Position numbers and translations under genes: made by a program | Shown here: positions 46,393 through 54,548 of the stretch, piece after piece | Position numbering within the stretch: position 1 is the stretch's first letter | Layout: every line of letters begins with the position of its first letter | Notes under the pieces: model-generated | Told to the model about the DNA's origin: nothing | The model's input: only the letters and a program-made list of their open reading frames with translations | The model's database searches: none | NCBI GenBank assembly: GCA_023665245.1 | Contig: JAMPEH010000001.1 | Coordinates: 248,001-312,000 of the forward strand | Direction of reading: 5' to 3' | DNA length: 64,000 nt | Source of the DNA: Muribaculaceae bacterium | GTDB lineage: Bacteria; Pseudomonadota; Alphaproteobacteria; Rs-D84

Positions 46393-47101
46393 TTGCGACA
46401 TTAAATTTGAAATTTTGCGCATGGCACCAGAAAATACGAATTCCGTATTGGTGACGCTGGACGGCGATTGTGTAATATTTGACGCATGGGGCCGGGCCGA
46501 CGCATGGGATAAATTATTAGATGAACGTGGATTAAAACTGCGTGCAATATACACGACACACGGGCACAGTGACCACATATCTGCCGCACCAGACTTGGCC
46601 ATGCGTCATAATATTCCATGGTATATGAATCATGCGGATATGGATTTGATTTTATGGGGCAATGCGTTGCTGGATTTCTTTGAAATGCCACATATAAAGT
46701 CTGATTTTGTGCGCCCGGAAAATCTGCCGGCGGGTGAATATGAAATATTACCAAATGTTTGGATGCATGCGGTGTCTGCACCCGGACATTCGGCCGGCGG
46801 TATGATGTTTTTGTTCACAGAATATGATATTTTATTGTCGGGTGATACATTGTTTCACGATAGGGTGGGGCGTACAGATTTTCCAACTGGTGACGCATGC
46901 AGTTTGCGCAAATCAATTGCACAAATTTGTGATATGAATTTGCCGGACGAAACATATGTTGTCCACGGCCATGGCCCAGATTCAACCATTGGATGGCTGA
47001 AATCAAATCATCCATATTTTCTGATGCGCCACTGCAAATGTGGTGATGGCGGCGGCTGCGGATGTGGTGGCGGCCATCATCATTGTCACTGTTGCAATTA
47101 A
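46382..47101 (+). CDS. Metallo-beta-lactamase-fold hydrolase with Cys/His-rich tail
   Basis: A 239-residue glyoxalase II-like hydrolase. The metal motif is THGHSDH (His60, His62, Asp64, His65), with GHSAGGMMF, SGDTLFHDRVGRTDF and a last VHGHGPD ligand block. Its final 23 residues hold 7 Cys and 5 His in CKC, CGC, HHH and CHCC clusters, which relatives normally lack and which could bind additional metal. The start overlaps the ftsH end by 11 nt. Confidence 0.85.
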   Translation: MTNNCDIKFEILRMAPENTNSVLVTLDGDCVIFDAWGRADAWDKLLDERGLKLRAIYTTHGHSDHISAAPDLAMRHNIPWYMNHADMDLILWGNALLDFFEMPHIKSDFVRPENLPAGEYEILPNVWMHAVSAPGHSAGGMMFLFTEYDILLSGDTLFHDRVGRTDFPTGDACSLRKSIAQICDMNLPDETYVVHGHGPDSTIGWLKSNHPYFLMRHCKCGDGGGCGCGGGHHHCHCCN

Positions 47102-47105
47102 TAAA

Positions 47106-47133
47106 AAGTCCCGCAATACGCGGGATTTTTTAT
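47106..47133. terminator. Terminator between convergent genes
   Basis: GTCCCGC-AATAC-GCGGGATTTTTTATG. Confidence 0.85.
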
Positions 47134-47136
47134 GTA

Positions 47137-47970
47137 TTATTTCATCAAACTGTCCAATGAACTTTCATCAACATGACACAGTTTTAGTGTTGTCTTATTT
47201 CCTGGTTCGAACAGCAATTGTTCCGACGGTTCTTGCACAATTTCAACACATTGTTTAAAATATTCGCTGTTGGGGCATGCAAAACATTTTTTCATTGCCC
47301 AGCCTGGGATTTGCTTATATTTATCCTTGCCAACACATGTTTGTGATTTTCTGTCAAAGAATCGGGCATTATTTTCACATTTCATACATATTTTGTGCCC
47401 ATCAGGTGTGTTTGTTTTTATACCTTGGTAATTTGTTGTTTTACAATCGATACATTTATTTGATGTCGCAGATTCGTATGCCTGACCGTCTGGACATTCC
47501 GCGGCACATTCACCATTGCGCATGACATGCCCAGAATTACATGTGCCCGGACTGTCACAATCAACAGTTATTTCGTCACCGCAAATTGTCTTTTGAATCC
47601 TTTGTTCGCATGTGCCATTGCCAACAGATTTTGTTTTGGGGTCGTCGTGGACAATCCATTTGTCGCCTTCTTCATAATGGCCTGCGGTTCCCGCCGTATC
47701 ATTACAGCACCAAAAATTACGCCCATTCCATGAAAAGCCTTCGCCATGATATTGTACTTTCATCAGATCGTGACCCTTGTGTGTTTTGCCGTCGCACTTT
47801 GTCGCAGATGCACCACAAAAATAATACGCCCAATTATTACCTGTGCTTTTCTTGCCGTATCCGGAAATATAATAACATGAATTATCACTGCCGTGTTTCA
47901 GTTCTTGTTTCGCCATCGCATTGGTTGCGATTAATATAATTGTTAATAATAAAACTGCCTGTTTGCGCAT
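47137..47970 (-). CDS. Large secreted Cys-rich protein
   Basis: A 277-residue protein with a Sec signal (residues 1-20, cleaved after AMA) and about 25 Cys, many as C-x2-C or C-x-C pairs (CPDGQAYESATSNKCIDCKT, CMKCENNARFF, KKCFACPNSEYF), resembling furin-like or EGF-like disulfide modules. It lacks the TTGT C-terminal motif of the other leader-linked proteins. It lies behind leader E. Probably a surface or secreted adhesin-like protein; function unknown. Confidence 0.72.
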   Translation of the reverse strand: MRKQAVLLLTIILIATNAMAKQELKHGSDNSCYYISGYGKKSTGNNWAYYFCGASATKCDGKTHKGHDLMKVQYHGEGFSWNGRNFWCCNDTAGTAGHYEEGDKWIVHDDPKTKSVGNGTCEQRIQKTICGDEITVDCDSPGTCNSGHVMRNGECAAECPDGQAYESATSNKCIDCKTTNYQGIKTNTPDGHKICMKCENNARFFDRKSQTCVGKDKYKQIPGWAMKKCFACPNSEYFKQCVEIVQEPSEQLLFEPGNKTTLKLCHVDESSLDSLMK

Positions 47971-47996
47971 GGCTTTATCCCCCTTGTTTTTGATAT

Positions 47997-48220
47997 AAAA
48001 AAACCACTAAGGCAGTTGTTTTAGTGGTCGGGGGGTTAGAAAAATCAATTTAGCGGTGATTCCTGTGACCTTTGGGCATGCCCTGTTGTATAGTCATCAG
48101 CCCCCCGACACATTACCGGGGATATGCGATGCTAATGCACCGATTTGTTTGTTTTACGGTGCATAATGCACCGGCTAAATTAGGCTTTCTACGGCCCCGA
48201 ACCAACATCCCTGCCGGTTC
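47997..48220 (-). promoter_or_regulatory. Attenuator-like structured leader, copy E
   Basis: Minus strand. P1 GAACCGGCAG, loop, TTGGTTC (48220-48199), then GGGGCCGTAGAAAGCCTA, close to copy A. Segment 1 TCCCCGG (48122-48116) pairs weakly (5 bp) with segment 2 GTCGGGGGG (48109-48101); segment 2 pairs 9/9 with segment 3 CCCCCCGAC (48035-48027). Terminator ACCACTAA (48028-48021) / TTAGTGGT (48010-48003) then a T-run. Upstream promoter TTGAAG-17-TACACT. It shares TATACAACAGGGCAT with copy B. Confidence 0.8.
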
Positions 48221-48272
48221 TGAATATCAGTGTATTGAAAATATTAATTAACTTCAATATGAATTTGACATA

Positions 48273-49391
48273 CTAAGACAACTTTTCTTCGTATTTTTCA
48301 AATACCTTGTTTAATTGGTTGTTTACCGGTATCAGTGTCGCGCATTTTGACATCTGTTTAACACACGTTGCACCGATATATGTACAGCATGACGCCACGC
48401 CACCGCGAATATCCTGGATTATCTGCTGCATATCGCCGGTATACGGTACCAGCATCTCGCGGCCTTCGGATGTTCTGTAATTGGCCATGCCGCCTGCAAA
48501 TTTGTTATTTGCATATGTTGATGACATACCATAGAAACGTTTAAACTGCTTGGTCACTGTTTTTTTGTCGCCATTCACAATTTCATTTGTCAGATATGTT
48601 TTTTCTATTATATCGCCTTCGGCCTGGTCTGTGCCTGCAAACATGCCACCCATCATTACAAAGTCCGCGTTCAGACAAAATGCCTTGCATATATCGCCAA
48701 CATCGACAATCCCGCCATCTGCACAAATGTGGCCGTCAACCGCATGCGCAACATCGGCGGTTTCTAAAATCAATGATACCATTGGCACACCACATCCTGT
48801 TTGGCGACGGGTCAGACATCCAGACCCACTGCCGATACCGCATTTTACAATGTCTACATAATCTAACAATTTGTGTATAATATCAGAACTGGCGATATTG
48901 CCTGCCATTATAACAGCGTCTGGGAACGTTTCACGAACGCGTCGTGCAACATCCAGTGCGGAACTGATATAGAAATTTGGCGCATCAATACAAATGTTTT
49001 TCTTTGTCGCGCCATTAAAATGATTGTACACAGTTTTTAATTTTTCAATATCTGCATCAGACGTACGCAGTCCCATTGATATAAACAGATTATCTGTATT
49101 AATGGATTCGCCCGCACACGCATCATAAAATTTAATTATTTCATCTGCCGAATAAAACTTATGCAACGTTGGGAACATATTGTGTTGCAACATAATCTTT
49201 GCAATGCCCAAGTTTCCAGTTGTTGCCATATTTGCACTCATAACCGGCGTACCATCACGTTCCTGGCCGTGCTTAAAAACAAAATGCCGGCTTAAATTTA
49301 TTAACTTTCGCGATGATAAATTATTGCCCATTTTGGGCTTGATAAGAATATCTGAATAATCCAAGTATTTTTCTGATAAGATTTGTGTCAT
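48273..49391 (-). CDS. guaC: GMP reductase / IMP dehydrogenase-family enzyme
   Basis: A 372-residue TIM-barrel purine enzyme. GIGSGSGCLTRRQTGCGVP is the phosphate-binding and catalytic Cys loop, ADGGIVDVGDICKA binds the second phosphate site, and MMGGMFAGTDQAEG is the next family block. The absence of CBS domains and the loop sequence favour GMP reductase (NADPH, GMP to IMP) over IMP dehydrogenase. AAAAGGGGATGAAAT precedes the ATG. Confidence 0.85.
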   Translation of the reverse strand: MTQILSEKYLDYSDILIKPKMGNNLSSRKLINLSRHFVFKHGQERDGTPVMSANMATTGNLGIAKIMLQHNMFPTLHKFYSADEIIKFYDACAGESINTDNLFISMGLRTSDADIEKLKTVYNHFNGATKKNICIDAPNFYISSALDVARRVRETFPDAVIMAGNIASSDIIHKLLDYVDIVKCGIGSGSGCLTRRQTGCGVPMVSLILETADVAHAVDGHICADGGIVDVGDICKAFCLNADFVMMGGMFAGTDQAEGDIIEKTYLTNEIVNGDKKTVTKQFKRFYGMSSTYANNKFAGGMANYRTSEGREMLVPYTGDMQQIIQDIRGGVASCCTYIGATCVKQMSKCATLIPVNNQLNKVFEKYEEKLS

Positions 49392-49481
49392 ATTTCATCC
49401 CCTTTTAACAAATATTACCTTGTCTTGGCGGATTGTACCAGACATAAAAAATAATTCCAGTTTCCATAATAAAATAATTAG

Positions 49482-49509
49482 TTGACGGTTTGTTCTTGCA
49501 AAATAACAC
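49482..49509 (+). promoter_or_regulatory. Promoter candidate of leader B
   Basis: TTGACG (49482-49487), 16-bp spacer, TAACAC (49504-49509), about 22 nt before the first hairpin. Confidence 0.45.
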
Positions 49510-49531
49510 GCGTATTGGCACAATTGTATAC

Positions 49532-49783
49532 GAAGACACAACGGATGTGACTTCGGGACCTGAAAAATCCTTTGTTTTGGCGATGCGGATTTATGTTCGT
49601 ATCGTAATCCGACGAAAAAATGTCGGTGCTGGTTTAACTTGCGCCGTTATTTTATACCCGACCCTTAAACCCGGTCGGGGGTGTGTGGTTATACAACAGG
49701 GCATATGCCCAAAATCCACACGGTCATTCCAAAACATGATTTTTTCAATCCCCGACCGCCGTTATTCATGGCGGTTTTGTTTA
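49532..49783 (+). promoter_or_regulatory. Attenuator-like structured leader, copy B
   Basis: P1 GAAGACAC, loop, GTGACTTC (49532-49554), then GGGACC. Segment 1 CCCGACC (49657-49663) pairs with segment 2 GGTCGGGG (49673-49680); segment 2 also pairs 8/8 with segment 3 CCCCGACC (49750-49757). Terminator ACCGCC (49755-49760) / GGCGGT (49770-49775), then TTTGTTT. After segment 2 it reads TATACAACAGGGCATATGCC, nearly identical to copy E. An AAAGGGA site and the ATG at 49809 follow. Confidence 0.8.
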
Positions 49784-49808
49784 ATAAAAATTAAAAGGGA
49801 TAAAAATC

Positions 49809-50426
49809 ATGAAAAAAATAACATTAATGTTAATTATGGGACTGTTGCCCTGTGGCGCATATGCCGCACGCACAAGCCCCAGTACATGCGATTCCGGTGA
49901 TACGCCAAGTGCAGGATACTGTTGTATCAGTTATTATGACAATGGATCATATGTTGAACGCATGTGGAATTGTGATAATCTGGATTTAGAAGCCACAACC
50001 ATGGTCGCATGTAAGTCTGAAAAAACAAATTGCATTAATTATTGCAGAACATACGATTTGGATAACAACACATGCAGCAGTAAAACCGTCACAGATCCGT
50101 GTGAAGGATGGCAACTGATGGAAAGCGAAATGTACGGAACAAACTGCACAATTCCAAATGCGAAATATTGTGAATATGAACGATACTGTGATTTGTGTGG
50201 CAACAATTGTTATAACGAAGACGAAGAAGTATCAGAGTGTATAGATGGATATTATATGACAGAAGACTATATGCAATGCCTGAAATGCCCTGGCAATGGG
50301 GTTGTTGATTATGATGCTGGTAACCTGGGTATTGCAACATGTTATATTCCGCGTGGCACAATGACAGGCTCTGATGCAACCGGCACATTCAAATACGTAA
50401 ACGACAAATGTCATTACAGGGAATAA
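49809..50426 (+). CDS. Secreted Cys-rich protein with ATGT-type C-terminal motif
   Basis: A 205-residue protein with a Sec signal (residues 1-19, cleaved after AYA) and about 24 Cys (CCISYYD, CEYERYCDLCGNNCYNED, CLKCPGNG). The ending YIPRGTMTGSDATGTFKYVN then DKCHYRE matches the proteins at 22797-23333 and 39782-40192. AAAGGGATAAAAATC precedes the ATG. Directly behind leader B. Function unknown. Confidence 0.75.
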   Translation: MKKITLMLIMGLLPCGAYAARTSPSTCDSGDTPSAGYCCISYYDNGSYVERMWNCDNLDLEATTMVACKSEKTNCINYCRTYDLDNNTCSSKTVTDPCEGWQLMESEMYGTNCTIPNAKYCEYERYCDLCGNNCYNEDEEVSECIDGYYMTEDYMQCLKCPGNGVVDYDAGNLGIATCYIPRGTMTGSDATGTFKYVNDKCHYRE

Positions 50427-50430
50427 AAAC

Positions 50431-50458
50431 AAAAACACCGCCAACCGCGGTGTTTTTA
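50431..50458. terminator. Bidirectional terminator
   Basis: AAACACCGC-CAACC-GCGGTGTTTTTAC after the Cys-rich gene. Confidence 0.88.
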
Positions 50459-50523
50459 CAAACTGTTATGATTTATTAATTCCAATTATCGGGCTTTATT
50501 ATTCCTTTTACACTATCTGGAAA

Positions 50524-51141
50524 CTACGATTTCGCCAGATGAGATGTTTCTATATTATAATGTTTAACATTTGGTATACTTTGCAACGAGAACGCCACAC
50601 TTTTGTGTGGACATAAATTTATAACCGTTTTTTTCAAATTTTCGGCAACCAGTTTAATTGGCTCTTTCAAATCTGTATCATTCGTGATAATAATCGCCAC
50701 ATCAATATTATTCATGCATGCATCATAGACCAAATGTGCCCCCAAATTAACATCAGAACCCTTTTCTTCTGTACATAAGACAGATTGTAATCTGGGCTTA
50801 CCACTAGGTTTATATTCTATGGGCGATACAGGTAATATTTTTTCGTGCACCTGAAAGTTGCCAAGAATAATATGTAAGTTCTTTATGGTTTTTAATGCGT
50901 TAAAATATAATTGCTGATTACGTGGTGCGTCAATATTGCCAGACCGGTTGCTGACACGTGCAGTATAAAACTTTATAAATTGAACATGTACAACGTTATT
51001 TTTGAAATAGTTGTCGCATACTTCGCGTACTAATAATTCTGGGTTCAGCCAGCGATACTTTCTGCGTTCATCTCTTTTTAGCGCCCCATAAAATAAATTG
51101 TTCCCATCTATGTAAACGCCAACACGTTGCACTTTTGTCAT
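50524..51141 (-). CDS. NYN-domain (PIN-like) ribonuclease-type protein
   Basis: A 205-residue protein of the NYN/LabA-like group, predicted metal-dependent RNases. Conserved acidic residues are in VYIDGNNLF (Asp12), EEKGSDVNLGAHLV and ITNDTDLKEPI. No other domain is attached. The gene has a strong upstream promoter but an intrinsic terminator in its leader, so expression depends on read-through. Role unknown; RNA decay or a defence/toxin function are both possible. Confidence 0.8.
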   Translation of the reverse strand: MTKVQRVGVYIDGNNLFYGALKRDERRKYRWLNPELLVREVCDNYFKNNVVHVQFIKFYTARVSNRSGNIDAPRNQQLYFNALKTIKNLHIILGNFQVHEKILPVSPIEYKPSGKPRLQSVLCTEEKGSDVNLGAHLVYDACMNNIDVAIIITNDTDLKEPIKLVAENLKKTVINLCPHKSVAFSLQSIPNVKHYNIETSHLAKS

Positions 51142-51156
51142 GATTATCGCCCATAT

Positions 51157-51257
51157 TAAAAAATTGGGGCTTGTTTGGGTTTCCCCTCAGCCCCCATCCC
51201 TTGCACGCAAGGGAGTTATTACAAAACAAATATAACATCGTGCATTTCGAAAGTCAA
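51157..51257 (-). promoter_or_regulatory. Promoter, hairpin and terminator leader of the NYN gene
   Basis: Minus strand. TTGACT (51257-51252), 17 bp, TATATT (51234-51229) give a start near 51222. Then CCCTTG-CGTG-CAAGGG (51213-51198) and a terminator GGGGCT / AGCCCC with an inner GGG/CCC (51194-51166) followed by TTTTTT, 16 nt before the ATG at 51141. The result is either an attenuator or a small RNA of about 65 nt. Confidence 0.6.
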
Positions 51258-51360
51258 TATAAATAAAAAACAGCACCTGGACTTTGCGCTGGATTCTGTA
51301 TGTGAATTTGTGTCGCATCCACTGGAAATATAGCGCATTGGAAACCATAGCCAAAAGCAA

Positions 51361-51469
51361 GGGGTTCTAAATTTATGTTTTTCAGAAAAAATTTCATACG
51401 ACAGGGATAAAAAATTTAGAACCCCCAAATTGTCGCCGATTTTCGCGGTTTTTAATGACAATTTGGGGG
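51361..51469. repeat. Two adjoining long inverted repeats
   Basis: First: GGGGTTCTAAATTT (51361-51374) with AAATTTAGAACCCC (51412-51425). Second: CCCCCAAATTGTC (51422-51434) with GACAATTTGGGGG (51457-51469). Both are perfect and share the C-tract at 51422-51425. They lie just downstream (minus strand) of tRNA-Arg and may terminate its transcript or be a small mobile or processed repeat. Confidence 0.75.
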
Positions 51470-51480
51470 AAACTAATAAC

Positions 51481-51557
51481 TGGCGCACCCAGAAGGATTC
51501 GAACCCTCAACCTTCTGATCCGTAGTCAGATGCTCTATCCAATTGAGCCATGGGTGC
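51481..51557 (-). tRNA. tRNA-Arg (ACG)
   Basis: Complete cloverleaf on the minus strand: acceptor GCACCCA/TGGGTGC, anticodon loop CTACGGA (anticodon ACG, read as ICG), T-loop TTCGAAT, encoded CCA. Confidence 0.95.
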
Positions 51558-51604
51558 AACGTTGTAATATTTTATACGTTTTTATTCAGATTGCAAGCAA
51601 AATA

Positions 51605-52192
51605 TTATTTTGTTTTCGTATTAATGCCAAAACCATGATACAGCGCATTGAAATGCTGGCGGCAGACTGATTTATAATTGCTGTCACCAACCGCGATTTG
51701 TGCGCCTTGGCGAACGACATTCCCCAATGTGTCAAACCGCAAATGATGTGTTGCCAGTTTCATGCAACCATTAATCTGGCATGTTGATTCCAAGCGGTGC
51801 AATTTTGCGCCAACTTCTATCAGCCTTTGTGCCGCCGGAAACAGTTTTTCATTACTGTCCACCATCAGGCCATAGCACATAACAATAATGTTTTTGCTGT
51901 CGGCAATACGTACCAGGCGGTCTATATCGTCCGGGGTAAAGAACTGTACTTCATCAACCAGAATCATTTTTGTGTCCGGGCACGGTTGCCAATTGGCGAT
52001 GTTTTGGCGTGCAATTGCGGATGCACTGATGCCGATGCGCGATTTAACCATGCCGGCCCCAGAACGGGTATCTGTGGCGGGCATAATGATTTCAACCTTG
52101 TTCCCAGTCTGGGTTTGATTATGGGCATTTATAATCAATGCCGCAGATTTTGAACTGCCCATTGTGCCATAATGAAAGTGCAAGTTAGCCAT
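51605..52192 (-). CDS. tdk: Thymidine kinase
   Basis: Salvages thymidine to dTMP. The phosphate loop GTMGSSKSA (9-17) and the acidic DEVQFF (80-85) are the diagnostic motifs of type II TK; the C-terminal half holds Cys residues in place of the usual zinc ribbon (CQINGCMK, then CRQHF). At 195 residues it is the normal length. It is 12 nt downstream of htpX and probably co-transcribed. Confidence 0.95.
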   Translation of the reverse strand: MANLHFHYGTMGSSKSAALIINAHNQTQTGNKVEIIMPATDTRSGAGMVKSRIGISASAIARQNIANWQPCPDTKMILVDEVQFFTPDDIDRLVRIADSKNIIVMCYGLMVDSNEKLFPAAQRLIEVGAKLHRLESTCQINGCMKLATHHLRFDTLGNVVRQGAQIAVGDSNYKSVCRQHFNALYHGFGINTKTK

Positions 52193-52204
52193 TTTGTATT
52201 CCTT

Positions 52205-53149
52205 TTATATTTTGGACATTGATTCCAGTCTGCTGATGCGTTTTTCCACAGGTGGATGTGTCGCCATCAGTGAACTGCTAAATTCGCGCAAGTTGCCCGG
52301 ATTTGCAATACATGCTGCGGACATAGACTTGACTTTGTCCAGACACTCGACCCGTGAATCCGTTGAAATTTTGCGCAGTGCGCTGGCCAATGCGTTTGGA
52401 TTTCTGGTGATGTGGGCGCCTGTTGCATCTGCGGCATATTCACGGTTGCGTGATACAGCCATGCGTAACAGTGGCGTGATAATAAAATTAAATACCATAA
52501 ATGCCAACCATACCATCACCAGTATTACGGCCGCGCCCTTGTTATCATTATCGTTTGATGAACGCGCTGCGCCTGACATTATTGTGCGACCAATTACGTC
52601 CGCTGCAAAGACCGTCACGCCGATACCCGTAATCAGCAACATGTCCAGACGTATATCGCGATTGCCAATGTGCGCCATTTCGTGGGCGATGACCCCTTCC
52701 AGTTCCAGTCTGTCCAGGCGTTTTATTATCCCGTGTGTTAATGCAACTGATGCGTCGCGTGGACTGCGCCCTGTGGCAAACGCGTTCATAGATATGTCAT
52801 CAATGATATAGACGCGTGGTGCGGGTAATCCTGCCGCCAAGGCTACATTTTCAACTGCACGAAAAATTTCGCGATTTTTCGGGTCTGAATCATTAATTTC
52901 GTGTGCGCCCGCCATATTCAGCATCATAGAATCGCCAAACATCCACGATATGCCCAACCATACCAGACACGCAATCGCCGTCGGTACGGCAACCGCAATT
53001 GTTATTTCAAATGCACGCGACGCCGGTACGACAATCCACGTGAACAAGAACACCAGCGCAATAAATATTAACGGAAACATCGCAACCAGCACGGCTGTCT
53101 TGATATTATTTTCACGAATATGGTCATATACTGTTTTGACTTTGTTCAT
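52205..53149 (-). CDS. htpX: Membrane zinc metalloprotease HtpX
   Basis: Stress-related M48 protease that degrades misfolded membrane proteins together with FtsH. Two N-terminal membrane segments (about 18-37 and 44-68), then HEMAH as zinc motif in GVIAHEMAHIGNRD, two further hydrophobic stretches and SRNREYAADATGA with the third ligand Glu. At 314 residues it is slightly longer than E. coli HtpX. Confidence 0.95.
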   Translation of the reverse strand: MNKVKTVYDHIRENNIKTAVLVAMFPLIFIALVFLFTWIVVPASRAFEITIAVAVPTAIACLVWLGISWMFGDSMMLNMAGAHEINDSDPKNREIFRAVENVALAAGLPAPRVYIIDDISMNAFATGRSPRDASVALTHGIIKRLDRLELEGVIAHEMAHIGNRDIRLDMLLITGIGVTVFAADVIGRTIMSGAARSSNDNDNKGAAVILVMVWLAFMVFNFIITPLLRMAVSRNREYAADATGAHITRNPNALASALRKISTDSRVECLDKVKSMSAACIANPGNLREFSSSLMATHPPVEKRISRLESMSKI

Positions 53150-53298
53150 GGTAAATGATTCCTGTAATCTTTTTATATCAACGCCCGTATTATAAACAAA
53201 AAAGCAGCCACGTCATGAGAAAAATTTTAATACCACTGTTTATCGTGCCAATGGTATGGTCTACATCAGATTCCGTTTTAATTTAGCCGCATTTATGA

Positions 53299-53311
53299 TA
53301 TAATTCACCGC
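53299..53311 (+). promoter_or_regulatory. -10 element for a leaderless mRNA
   Basis: TATAAT (53299-53304), 7 nt, then the ATG at 53312. The -35 (TTTTAA) is weak. Confidence 0.55.
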
Positions 53312-54166
53312 ATGAAAGGTGTGTCTGTTGCCACTTGTTTAGTATTAATAACGGGTCTTGCCGTGGCAAAGCCCGCGGGCAGTTTACTGACCAGTGCATC
53401 ATTCCCAAAAACCGCCGATGATTTAACATTTTCCCAGCGTGTTGATTTATTGACCGAAGGGTACGAGCCATTTGAAACCGAATTTGATAGTTCTGGCAGA
53501 TGTATCAGCAACTGTCCATATGTTGGTTTTACTATATCAGACCAAATTGCACAGAACGCGCGTAACGAACAAATATCGCAGCAATTATTGGATGAAAATG
53601 ATAACCAGTCCGATGACGACGATGGTAATGGTGTATATAATCCGCCAAACCAAGATGAACCGCCACAATCACCTGGCCCAAATCATGGTATACAAAGCGT
53701 GCGCCAATGCTCTGTGTTTTTGTCAGATAACAAAATAGGCACGCAGGGCCCGCGTGGTGAACCATTGGCAAATTGTCCGCGTATTACATCAAAATACGGT
53801 TTTCGTACACATCCTGTGACAGGTGAAAGATCTAAAATGCATAACGGTGTGGATTTGTCGGCAACGGTTGGTACAAATGTTTATGCCACTGGTGATGGCA
53901 CCGTGTCCAAGGTGGTGGAAAATGAACGTTTGGACCCATGTGGAAAGTATATAAAAATAACACATCCAAATGGCATGATAAGTGTATATTGTCATTTAAG
54001 TGAAATATTGGTCAAAAATGGCGAAAAGATTCAGTCGGGGTGCCTGATTGCAAAGTCTGGTAAAACTGGACGTGTCACTGGGCCGCATTTACATTACAGT
54101 GTTCGACTGTCAAATAATCAGGGTGTTGACCCAGAAAAATGGTTGCCGTGCAAACATTCGCATTAA
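53312..54166 (+). CDS. Secreted M23-family peptidase
   Basis: A 284-residue periplasmic LytM-domain protein with a Sec signal (residues 1-19, cleaved after AVA). A low-complexity Asp/Asn/Pro linker (about 95-130) separates an N-terminal part from the peptidase, where HNGVDL and HLHYS provide the zinc ligands. Several Cys in and around the domain (CSVF, NCPR, CGKY, YCHL, GCLI, PCK) suggest disulfides. The start is set by TATAAT 7 nt upstream. Confidence 0.88.
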   Translation: MKGVSVATCLVLITGLAVAKPAGSLLTSASFPKTADDLTFSQRVDLLTEGYEPFETEFDSSGRCISNCPYVGFTISDQIAQNARNEQISQQLLDENDNQSDDDDGNGVYNPPNQDEPPQSPGPNHGIQSVRQCSVFLSDNKIGTQGPRGEPLANCPRITSKYGFRTHPVTGERSKMHNGVDLSATVGTNVYATGDGTVSKVVENERLDPCGKYIKITHPNGMISVYCHLSEILVKNGEKIQSGCLIAKSGKTGRVTGPHLHYSVRLSNNQGVDPEKWLPCKHSH

Positions 54167-54173
54167 TTATACG

Positions 54174-54536
54174 TTATTGTTTTTTGAATTTGACACTAAA
54201 ACTGCCGTTGTTTATTGGTGTATACGATATGATATATGGGGCCAGTAAACTATCACGTGCCCATTGTTGAAATTTGATTTTTAATATGCCGCTGGCGCCG
54301 GTGATAATTGTTGCACGTCGCGTGCCAGATGTCACAATTTCCATAATCGCGTTCCATGCCTGTTCTTCGGTATATGTATGCAAATCAAGTGTCGCATGAT
54401 GCGGGGCAGGCGTGTCTGGTTTTGGAATGCGCTGGGCCAGGTGCAATTGTCGTACACTTTCACGGGCCGCGTCCATGTCCAGTGATACCGGTTCACCAAT
54501 CATGCCCAATATATCATCATCGGTTAATTGTTTCAT
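54174..54536 (-). CDS. Smr-domain protein
   Basis: A 120-residue protein with a C-terminal Smr domain, a nicking or RNA-cutting fold also found at the end of MutS2. LDLHTYTEEQAWNAI holds the DLH motif and TIITGASG the second motif (canonical TGKG is replaced by TGAS). It could act as a small nuclease, but the altered motif lowers certainty. It is 12 nt downstream of bamD on the same strand. Confidence 0.82.
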   Translation of the reverse strand: MKQLTDDDILGMIGEPVSLDMDAARESVRQLHLAQRIPKPDTPAPHHATLDLHTYTEEQAWNAIMEIVTSGTRRATIITGASGILKIKFQQWARDSLLAPYIISYTPINNGSFSVKFKKQ

Positions 54537-54548
54537 CCCAGACAGATT

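Noticed and set aside
49490..49900. Open frame of 136 codons across leader B
   Set aside because: It has no ribosome-binding site and its length is fully explained by overlap with the structured leader and the start of the Cys-rich gene in another frame.
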